A stretch of 64,000 nt of DNA from the NCBI GenBank assembly GCA_003136315.1, contig PLDW01000143.1, forward strand, positions 1 through 64,000, given 5' to 3'. Every line of letters starts with the position of its first letter. Position 1 is the first letter of the stretch. The position numbers were made by a program, and so were the translations under genes. Below the pieces are notes generated by a model. The model was not told the DNA's origin. It saw only the letters and a program-made list of their open reading frames with translations, and made no database searches. This DNA comes from Gemmataceae bacterium. GTDB lineage: Bacteria; Planctomycetota; Planctomycetia; Gemmatales; Gemmataceae. This document shows, piece after piece, positions 54,977-61,681 of the stretch.

Positions 54977-55011
54977 CTGTTAACTGGTTTGCCCTCTGTT
55001 AACTGGCGGGT
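54977..55011 (+). repeat. Duplicated tRNA-Asn anticodon-core sequence
   Basis: CTGTTAACTGG occurs at 54977-54987 and again at 54996-55006, the second extended as CTGTTAACTGGCGGGT to 55011. This matches 15 of 16 bases of the tRNA-Asn fragment on the opposite strand (CTGTTAACCGGCGGGT from 55289 downward). These may be att-core remnants from other integration events. Confidence 0.5.
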
Positions 55012-55053
55012 AGGTCTCTGGGGAGAGTCTCCGAGACTTTTCGAGGGAGATAT

Positions 55054-55096
55054 TCGGGGTCCGAGGGCAACCCCCAGGGTTCGGCTCGGACCCCGA
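55054..55096. repeat. Perfect 12-bp inverted repeat
   Basis: TCGGGGTCCGAG and CTCGGACCCCGA are separated by 19 nt. The GC-rich arms would form a stable hairpin in DNA or RNA. No T-run follows on either side, so its role is open. Confidence 0.6.
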
Positions 55097-55175
55097 GTGA
55101 TCTCTTTCGAACCCGAGACTTTTTCTTGCGTCAGAGGGACGCAAAAACCCTTGGAAATCCAGGGGAAAAACGCGA

Positions 55176-55202
55176 CACCCCGGGAGTGTGTCTCCCGGGG
55201 TG
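55176..55202 (-). terminator. Strong intrinsic terminator downstream of the tRNA-Asn fragment
   Basis: An 11-bp perfect stem (CACCCCGGGAG / CTCCCGGGGTG) with a 5-nt loop is followed on the minus strand by TCGCGTTTTT. It lies 45 bp beyond the 3' end of the tRNA fragment in the tRNA's direction, as a native tRNA terminator would. Confidence 0.8.
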
Positions 55203-55247
55203 CGCAGTCAACCGATGGGTCGGGAAATTCCGTAACCGTACACTCAG

Positions 55248-55289
55248 CTCCGCGACCTAGATTCGAACTAGGAACCCGCCGGTTAACAG
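55248..55289 (-). pseudogene. Exact 3' half of a tRNA-Asn(GTT) gene
   Basis: On the minus strand the 42 nt run from the anticodon loop CTGTTAA through CCGGC, a 5-nt variable loop, the T-arm (CCTAG-TTCGAAT-CTAGG) and the acceptor strand TCGCGGA to discriminator G. This is precisely tRNA positions 32-73. The 5' anticodon-stem strand (expected GCCGG) and everything before it are absent; the upstream sequence is CACGC and is not tRNA-like. Such a break at the anticodon loop is the hallmark of an integration att site in a tRNA gene. CCA is not encoded. Confidence 0.85.
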
Positions 55290-55401
55290 GCGTGTGCTTG
55301 AGGGTGTCAGGAACGCCGGAAACACAAGGAATATCAGGGTTCTACACCATTTCCCGGACTTTGCAAGGTGACACATCCCTTGCGTAGAACCACAAGGAAT
55401 C

Positions 55402-55440
55402 GGCGTAGTCCGGGGGGTTTTGGCGTAGTAATGGCGTAGT
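55402..55440 (+). repeat. Three copies of GGCGTAGT upstream of repA (iteron-like)
   Basis: GGCGTAGT occurs at 55402, 55422 and 55433, with a related TGCGTAGA at 55381. Short direct repeats next to a rep gene are typical of iterons, but the copies are unevenly spaced, so this is tentative. Confidence 0.4.
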
Positions 55441-55572
55441 GGCCCCGAACCGTCGATCTGGCTGGATTTTCACAGTCGTATCGATCCTCTGGAGCGTGGT
55501 CCTGAAAACTGTGGAACGCATCGCTGCGTATTCGAGGCTGGGTCCGCCATCGACCCGCGGACTGGCGATTTT

Positions 55573-56247
55573 GTGCGATTGGGACTGCCTTACGGTGAGA
55601 AGCCGCGTCTGGTCCTGATCCATCTGGCCACTGAGGCCAAGCGGACTGATTCACCAGTGATTGATGTCGAAGGGTCGATGACAGCGTTTGCCCGATCCCT
55701 CGGCATGGAAACTAACGGGCAACAGATTCGCGACCTCAAAGGACAACTCAGCCGATTGGCCGCATCGTCGGTCCGAATGAGGATGGTTCAGGAGGGGCGG
55801 GCCTATCAGGTCAACACTCAGATCATCTCCGCCTTTGACCTCTGGTATCCCACGCACCCTGGTCAGAAGGTTCTTTGGCCATCGACCGTCCGTCTCAGTC
55901 ATGAGTTCTTCGAGAGTCTGGAGCGTCATGCTGTTCCGCTTGACTACCGGGCCGTCCTGATGATCGCTCACTCGTCGATGGCTCTGGACGCCTACACCTG
56001 GCTGGCCCAGCACCTCCATCGTGTACCGGTTGCCATGCCCCAGTTCATCCCGTGGTCGGCGGTCTACGACCAGTTCGGGCAGGGGTTCGGCCGAGTCCGG
56101 GACTTCAGCCGCCGGTTCCTGAAGACGCTGCTCCAGGTCAAGAGCGTCTACCCGGCTGCCCTATTGGATGCCGACCAGAAGGGGATGATGCTGTTCCACA
56201 GCCCGACCCCGATCCCGTCGAAGTCGATTCTGATCGATCAAGGCTGA
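55573..56247 (+). CDS. repA: Plasmid-type RepA replication initiator, 5'-truncated
   Basis: 224 aa from a GTG at 55573. The sequence LGLPYGEKPRLVLIHLATEA followed by DSPVIDVEGSMTAFARSLGM and LKGQLSRLAAS is the core of the RepA family of broad-host plasmids. A C-terminal winged-helix region (WSAVYDQFGQGFGRVRDFSR) and the ending SPTPIPSKSILI also match. Homology continues in frame upstream to about 55531 (FEAGSAIDPRTGDF), but no ATG/GTG/TTG is available there and a stop is met at 55429. The N-terminal ~70 residues of the family are thus missing or frameshifted. It probably marks an integrated plasmid or ICE remnant. Confidence 0.75.
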   Translation: MRLGLPYGEKPRLVLIHLATEAKRTDSPVIDVEGSMTAFARSLGMETNGQQIRDLKGQLSRLAASSVRMRMVQEGRAYQVNTQIISAFDLWYPTHPGQKVLWPSTVRLSHEFFESLERHAVPLDYRAVLMIAHSSMALDAYTWLAQHLHRVPVAMPQFIPWSAVYDQFGQGFGRVRDFSRRFLKTLLQVKSVYPAALLDADQKGMMLFHSPTPIPSKSILIDQG

Positions 56248-56262
56248 TGGTCGGGTCGAGTT

Positions 56263-56440
56263 CTCCAACGTTGACTTGGTCGCGCCTGGGGATAAGCCTG
56301 GGGACCATCGAAGTTATCCCCGGTAAGTTGGTCGCGGCCCCCCACAGAATCCTGCGGGCCTGTCACGGTAAGCTGATCGCTCAAACTTATATGTCTATAT
56401 GCCTCTTCCGGTAGTCGACACATCCCTTCTGTGGATAACT
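56263..56440 (+). other. Candidate replication origin (oriV-like)
   Basis: Directly after repA are three related 15-mers (GTTGACTTGGTCGCG at 56270, GGTAAGTTGGTCGCG at 56322, GGTAAGCTGATCGCT at 56367). There are two near-consensus DnaA boxes (56287-56295 and 56314-56322), an AT-rich stretch at 56380-56402 and a perfect DnaA box (TGTGGATAA, 56430-56438). Iterons, DnaA boxes and AT-rich DNA beside a rep gene are the usual plan of an iteron origin. Confidence 0.55.
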
Positions 56441-56778
56441 CCTCTCACGATCCTGGATGCCTCCAGAGCAGCAGAGAGGCTTCGCAGAGAAGAAAGTGGA
56501 GGGTAGGGGTAGGTGACCCAGCCACCGACCTTCAGAACCGCTTGTAATCACATCGGACTGACTCTGGACAGATCCAGACTCACCCACAATCTCTCCCGAC
56601 GCTCACACCTCTCGCACTACGCCGATTTCTTCGGTCGGGGTGATGGCTCTCGGCGAGGTATGCGGAGGTATCTGGCATCGAGCAGTTGTCCTGGTCGGTC
56701 GCTCAGTCAAAGAGGACAGTACGCACTACCGCGTTTTGTCCATTACTCCCCACCCTCCCAAGCTCAGGAGTCGCTCCA
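56441..56778. other. Spacer before the surface-protein gene
   Basis: No supported gene. It should contain the promoter of the large surface-protein gene; AGGAG lies at the expected distance before the ATG at 56779. No other feature is evident. Confidence 0.5.
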
Positions 56779-59700
56779 ATGGCCATCGCGTCGCTGAAAA
56801 CCTTCCTTCGCCGACTGTTCGCTCCTCGCTCGCTATCCCCGGTCCGCACCGCACCGCGCCACCGTCTCGGCGTCGAGTTTCTCGAGGACCGCTTGACCCC
56901 CACTACCAACGTCTGGCTCGGCGCTGTGAACTCCGGGACTGTGCAGGCTCCCGCATACGACTGGAGTACCCCTGGCAACTGGTCACTGGGAACCCCCGCC
57001 GTAGGCCAAGATCTGGTGTTCGGGGCATTGACCGGCGCCACCGCCGCGCAGTACACAGTCACGGACGACCTGGCCATCACAAGTGTAAACTCGATCACGT
57101 TCACCAGTAACACTGGCTACGTTATCAGCCCGCTCAACCCCAGCAACACCATCGACCTGGCCAGCATCGCGCTGTCCGCCCCGACGAACAGCCAGGCCAC
57201 GGTCGGCGCCGATTTAACCTTTACCGCTGGCGGGACGACAACACCCACCGGCAACGCGACCCTGACGATCAATTCCACCGCCGGCACGACCCTGGCCATC
57301 AGCAGCCCAACCGTGAACAACGGCGGTAACACCCTGACGGTCACGGGGCAAGGCATCGTTTACTTCAACGGAACCAGCGGCATCGTCCCCGGAACCATCA
57401 TCGGGGCCGGCGGGCTCTCCATCAACCAGAAGTACTCGTCAACTGTCTATACTTGCGACCTGGATGACACTGCGAACTACTCGGGCTCGACCATAATCAT
57501 CACAGGAAGCGCGTTACTGGATGCGCCCAGCGGCTACGCTGTCTCCAACTGCCTGGTCATCGGGAAATTTAGCGCCACCTCCCCTTCCACCGCTCCTGCG
57601 ATCAACGCCACTGCCACCCTCGGAGCGAGCAACGAGATCCCCGGCGCCCAACCCGCCTCGGTGGCGATCTTCGCGAACGGCGCACTCTATACGGGTAACC
57701 TCCAACAGACAACCATTAACTCTAAAGGCAAGCCCGTCACGACTAACCAAGGCTACACCGACACAATCGGCTCCTTGCTCATGCAGGGCGGCCTCATCGA
57801 CACCAGCGACTCCAGCATCTCGGGGGCCACACCCGGCACCATCATTCTCAACGGGGATGTGACGACCCTGGGGTACAGCTTTAGTGCTGCCATCAAGGGG
57901 CATCTCGATCTCGGGAACGTGGCACCCGACGCCTACGGAAATCAATCCCGCAACTTCAACCTGGACTCCGGCACCGCGGTTCCCGATCTGGACATCGCGG
58001 CAACGGTCACCAGTGCCACCCCGAACGTGGGGCTGAAACTACAGGGTTACTCGACGCCGTTGAACCTGGCTCTTGCCTCTCTTGTGAACGCCTATCAGAC
58101 AACGAATACACCCGGCATGTTGCAGTTGGACGGGACCAACACCTATTCGGGCGCGACTCAAGTGGGCGCGACTCCGGGGAGCAGCGCACCGGGTGGCACC
58201 CTGATCATCACCAACGCGCAATCCCTCGGGTCGCTGACGACGCCTGCGGGGACCACGAACAGTACGACCGTCGAATCCGGTTCCAGCCTGAACCTCTGGA
58301 ACCCCAACGCGGACACCACCCTCCCATTTTTGCCGTACTCCCTGACGCTCTACGGCGCAGGCGACGTTGACCTGGTGGGTGACACGAACCTGACCGTTGA
58401 CACGAGCCTGACCGACCCCTCTCTCGCGTCCCTGAGCGATGGGGGTGCCCTCCAGGCCGGCGGCCCCACTGACGGCGTCCACTACACCAGCCTCCAGTGG
58501 ACGGGGAACGTGACCCTCGCGAGTACTAGCGTCATTGAGGAGAACGACTTTACTTCTCTCTCTATCACCCCGACGACAACCTATCCCAACGGCGGAATCG
58601 TCAGCGGTCCTGGCGGTCTGATCAAGACCGGCACGGGCACGGTTGTGCTCAACCAGAACAACAGTTACACGGGCGCCACCGAGGTGACCGATGGCATCCT
58701 CAAGGTGAATCACCCCTTCTCGCTGGGTGGGTCTGGGATGGGCTCGCCAGCTAACCCCGATCCGTCGGCGGGGACAATGGTGGACTTCAGCGGGTCGCTC
58801 CAGTTGGCGGGCAGCGTGACGATCAGCAATGAGACGTTGACGCTGGTGGCGGGCGCGGGCGGCCGCTACGACTTCTACAACAACGACACGACCGATTCCA
58901 CCCAGGCCACTCAAGCCACCCCCGCGTTGTTCAGCAATGGGACAAACACCTGGAACGGGGCGGTGATCCTCGCTCCCAATCCCCTCACCGGCCAGACCAC
59001 GAACCACATTGCGGCGATCGATGGCGCCACGCTAACGATCTCCGGCGCCATCTCCGATCCGTCGCCCGCCACGACGCCGAGCCCCGACAATTTCCTCATC
59101 GGCCAATCGGACGCCAGCCTCACCCATATCGCCGCTGTGTATGACGGGACTGTCCTGCTGACGGGCACCAACACTTACGCCGACACGACAGAGGTGAGAT
59201 TCGGCATCCTGGCGGTTGCCAACGCGGATGCGCTGGGTTCCCCGAACAATGAGGCGACCAACCCGGCTCTGAACGGAGGCACCACAGTCGATTCTGGGGC
59301 AACCCTCCAGTTGCAGGGCGGAGCAACGGGCACAATCCCGTTCGACCCGATGGAGAATTTGACCCTCAACGGCAGCGGAATGGCCGTCGCCACGGCAGAC
59401 GCCCCGGGCTACGGAGCCCTCCAGAATTGGACCGGCTTCAACACCTGGGGTGGGAACGTTGATCTGGCGACGGCCTCTTCGATCAGCGCTGCGTCCTACA
59501 CTGACTTCACTCAAACCGGCTTCCCGGAGTTCATCACCTCTCAATTGACGATCATGGGGGTGGTCAGTGACCCCTATTCGACAAACCCTAAACTCACGAC
59601 GAGCAATCTGACGGAGATCGATAGTGGCATTCTCGCGCTGACGGGCACCAACACCTATGCTGGGGTCACTTATGTGACCGACGGCACCCTCGTGGCGGAA

Positions 59701-60651
59701 AACGCTACCGCTTTGGGAGCGACCACCGCCGGAACGACGGTCTCAAACGGTGCCACCCTCGAGTTGAGCACGCTACCAAACGGTCCAGGCATCGTTTACA
59801 ACCCCGAGCCACTCACCCTTCAGGGGGGAAGTGATCTGGTGAATGCCCAGGGCTCGAACACGTGGCAAGGCCCGATTACGCTCGCCAATGCAGCCTCGAT
59901 CCCAGCCTCGATTCAGACCAACAGCGGCTCAGCGCTGACCGTGACCAACGTGATCAGCGACCTCTCCAAAGGCGTCACCACCGGCGGCGCTTTAGACACC
60001 TGGGGGAGCGGGACACTGACCTTCTCGTACAACGGTTCGGAGGCGTATACCGGAGTGACGACGGTCGAGGCTGGCACCCTGACGCTGGCCAGTTCGGGCA
60101 CCAATAACGTGGCCCTCACCGGTAGCGTCACGGTCGGTTCAGGTGCGACCCTGACCGGCACCGGCAGTATCAGTGGTACTGTCACCATTTCGCCGTCTTC
60201 GCCGATTTATGGTCCCGGCACCATGACCGGCACTTTCACCATCCGTGGCAATGTCAACAATTCCGGTACGATGTCCGGCAGTTATCTCATCACTGGCAAC
60301 CTCACCAATTCTGGCACGATCATCGTTGGTGGTTCGACCGTTCCGGGCACCTTCACCGTCAACGGAAACTACCACCAGACGAGTAATGGGGTTCTGACGA
60401 TCGAACTGGCTAGCCCGACTTCCTACTCCGAGTTCGTGGTCACAGGGGCCGCTACCCTCGACTCTGGCAGCGAACTAAACGTCATCTCGGTGAATAACTT
60501 CACCCCAACCACCGCGAACTCGTTCAGCAACGTGTTAGCATTCGGTTCGGTGAGTGGCAGCCTCGCCGTGGAGAGCCCGATGTCAGTCCCGTTCTCTCTC
60601 GTCACCTCCCAGCCGTCGCCCAACCAGATCGATGACACGCTGGATGTCTAG
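56779..60651 (+). CDS. Giant surface protein with autotransporter-type beta-strand repeats
   Basis: 1290 aa from an ATG at 56779 with AGGAG upstream; a longer frame would start 31 codons earlier without support. The N-terminus carries the planctomycete motif FLEDRLTP at 34-41, within a basic, Pro-rich leader. The body is a right-handed beta-helix type sequence, rich in Thr/Asn/Gly. It contains autotransporter-associated beta-strand repeats (KTGTGTVVLNQNNSYTGATE; LTGTNTYADTTEVRFGILAV; LTGTNTYAGVTYVTDGTLVA). No C-terminal beta-barrel is present, so it is not a true autotransporter. It is probably exported to the cell surface. Two hairpins downstream separate it from the sigma gene. Confidence 0.85.
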   Translation: MAIASLKTFLRRLFAPRSLSPVRTAPRHRLGVEFLEDRLTPTTNVWLGAVNSGTVQAPAYDWSTPGNWSLGTPAVGQDLVFGALTGATAAQYTVTDDLAITSVNSITFTSNTGYVISPLNPSNTIDLASIALSAPTNSQATVGADLTFTAGGTTTPTGNATLTINSTAGTTLAISSPTVNNGGNTLTVTGQGIVYFNGTSGIVPGTIIGAGGLSINQKYSSTVYTCDLDDTANYSGSTIIITGSALLDAPSGYAVSNCLVIGKFSATSPSTAPAINATATLGASNEIPGAQPASVAIFANGALYTGNLQQTTINSKGKPVTTNQGYTDTIGSLLMQGGLIDTSDSSISGATPGTIILNGDVTTLGYSFSAAIKGHLDLGNVAPDAYGNQSRNFNLDSGTAVPDLDIAATVTSATPNVGLKLQGYSTPLNLALASLVNAYQTTNTPGMLQLDGTNTYSGATQVGATPGSSAPGGTLIITNAQSLGSLTTPAGTTNSTTVESGSSLNLWNPNADTTLPFLPYSLTLYGAGDVDLVGDTNLTVDTSLTDPSLASLSDGGALQAGGPTDGVHYTSLQWTGNVTLASTSVIEENDFTSLSITPTTTYPNGGIVSGPGGLIKTGTGTVVLNQNNSYTGATEVTDGILKVNHPFSLGGSGMGSPANPDPSAGTMVDFSGSLQLAGSVTISNETLTLVAGAGGRYDFYNNDTTDSTQATQATPALFSNGTNTWNGAVILAPNPLTGQTTNHIAAIDGATLTISGAISDPSPATTPSPDNFLIGQSDASLTHIAAVYDGTVLLTGTNTYADTTEVRFGILAVANADALGSPNNEATNPALNGGTTVDSGATLQLQGGATGTIPFDPMENLTLNGSGMAVATADAPGYGALQNWTGFNTWGGNVDLATASSISAASYTDFTQTGFPEFITSQLTIMGVVSDPYSTNPKLTTSNLTEIDSGILALTGTNTYAGVTYVTDGTLVAENATALGATTAGTTVSNGATLELSTLPNGPGIVYNPEPLTLQGGSDLVNAQGSNTWQGPITLANAASIPASIQTNSGSALTVTNVISDLSKGVTTGGALDTWGSGTLTFSYNGSEAYTGVTTVEAGTLTLASSGTNNVALTGSVTVGSGATLTGTGSISGTVTISPSSPIYGPGTMTGTFTIRGNVNNSGTMSGSYLITGNLTNSGTIIVGGSTVPGTFTVNGNYHQTSNGVLTIELASPTSYSEFVVTGAATLDSGSELNVISVNNFTPTTANSFSNVLAFGSVSGSLAVESPMSVPFSLVTSQPSPNQIDDTLDV

Positions 60652-60694
60652 TGTGCGTGCGGTGGGCGCGGCCCCATTGAGTTGTTCTTGTTTG

Positions 60695-60726
60695 CCGCAG
60701 AACGCGCTTCCTCGGGCGTTCTGTGG
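60695..60726 (+). terminator. Terminator-like hairpin after the surface-protein gene
   Basis: CAGAACGC (60698-60705) pairs with GCGTTCTG (60716-60723), extended by neighbouring CCG/TGG pairs, with a 10-nt loop. It lies 45 bp after the stop of the surface-protein gene. Confidence 0.55.
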
Positions 60727-60778
60727 TGGCTGGTCATTGGGCGGTTGTCATCGAATCGTGCCGAGCGGGCGGCGCATA

Positions 60779-60827
60779 CAGCAGGTCAGTCTCCATGCCC
60801 CCGAAGCGGGGCGGAAACGACCTGCTG
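60779..60827. terminator. Compound hairpin between convergent genes
   Basis: CAGCAGGTC and GACCTGCTG form a perfect 9-bp outer stem around an inner CCCCG/CGGGG hairpin. It lies between the ends of the plus-strand surface-protein gene and the minus-strand sigma gene, and probably acts on both. Confidence 0.55.
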
Positions 60828-60905
60828 ATGATTGTTCAAGAGGCACCAACGGTGATGTGGCAGGGGCCAGACGCTGAATCTCCTCGCGACAGATGACATC
60901 GCATG

Positions 60906-61505
60906 TCACGACGGTTCGCGGTCCTGCCAGACCTCTCGAATCCGGCGGAGTTTTCTTTCCACTGCCGGAACAGACCGGTCGAGCTTCTCACCAATCTGGG
61001 CGTTGGAATACCCCTCTAGCTTCCAGACCGCGATCTGCCGAAGCGTCGGATCGGGAAGAACTTGGAGCAATCGCTGGAATTCTTCGGCCATGATTGCCGC
61101 TTCGGCCGGACCGGGGTCGGCTGCTGGGAGTGGCTGTTCATCGGACCCATCACCGCCGAGCGGGACGTGTACCCTTCCCCCACCACGTTTCTGACGCCCT
61201 TCTGCTTCAAATTGGTCCGCGGCTTTCCGGGCAGTGACCACAAATAACACTTGCCAGAGGTCGTCGCGGTCATCCAGTTTGGGGAATCGCCCGTTCTGGG
61301 CTGCCCGGATGAAGCTGTCGAATGCCGACAGGGCGATGTCCTCCTCGTCCGCAACAGCACGGGGTCGGCCACCCAGGTGGCGGCGAGCCAGGCCGATCAG
61401 TCGGCCGAAATAGACTATCCACAGCCGGTTGACCGCCTCGTCGCGGTCTCCGGCCTTCATGCGATCGAGCCAGAGGGTAACGCTACCGGAGTTGGGCACA
61501 ATCAT
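60906..61505 (-). CDS. ECF-type sigma factor, planctomycete group
   Basis: 199 aa if the ATG at 61505 is used. The GGAG upstream is only 1 nt from that ATG but 8 nt from a GTG two codons later (61499), so the 197-aa form is more likely. Region 2 is in SVTLWLDRMKAGDRDEAVNR ... DDLWQVLFVVTARKAADQFE. Region 4 is LPDPTLRQIAVWKLEGYSNA followed by a recognition helix (VPAVERKLRRI). This group is abundant in planctomycetes and often linked to Ser/Thr kinases or TPR proteins. Here it is divergent from a TPR-CHAT gene, 176 bp away. Confidence 0.8.
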   Translation of the reverse strand: MIVPNSGSVTLWLDRMKAGDRDEAVNRLWIVYFGRLIGLARRHLGGRPRAVADEEDIALSAFDSFIRAAQNGRFPKLDDRDDLWQVLFVVTARKAADQFEAEGRQKRGGGRVHVPLGGDGSDEQPLPAADPGPAEAAIMAEEFQRLLQVLPDPTLRQIAVWKLEGYSNAQIGEKLDRSVPAVERKLRRIREVWQDREPS

Positions 61506-61681
61506 ACTCCTTTCAAGCCACTCTCAGTGTATCGCTCGAAGAAAGTCCACGGAAGGGTGATGAGTGGCGAACCGATTTGTAGATGAATCGAGAGATCGCT
61601 GGTTTCCGGCATGTTGAGCCGGGGCAATCCGGCGGGTACGATGGGCGGCAAGGTGAAATGATTGATCCGGAGGAGGTTGTG

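Larger units (their letters stand above)
54265..55175. other. Gene-poor region with att-like and inverted repeats
   Basis: No supported gene. It contains two direct copies of CTGTTAACTGG (54977 and 54996) and a 12-bp perfect inverted repeat (55054-55065 with 55085-55096). Lower GC and broken frames suggest decayed mobile DNA. Confidence 0.5.

Noticed and set aside
54433-54983. Several short frames after the sigma operon
   Set aside because: No start signals, no motifs and mutually overlapping. The region looks like decayed DNA.
58039-59544. Minus-strand frames of 322 and 170 codons opposite the surface-protein gene
   Set aside because: Antisense to a repetitive, clearly coding gene. Arg/Gly/Val-rich with no motif.
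56779-60651. True autotransporter
   Set aside because: The repeats are autotransporter-associated, but the C-terminus lacks a beta-barrel domain and the organism type exports such proteins differently.
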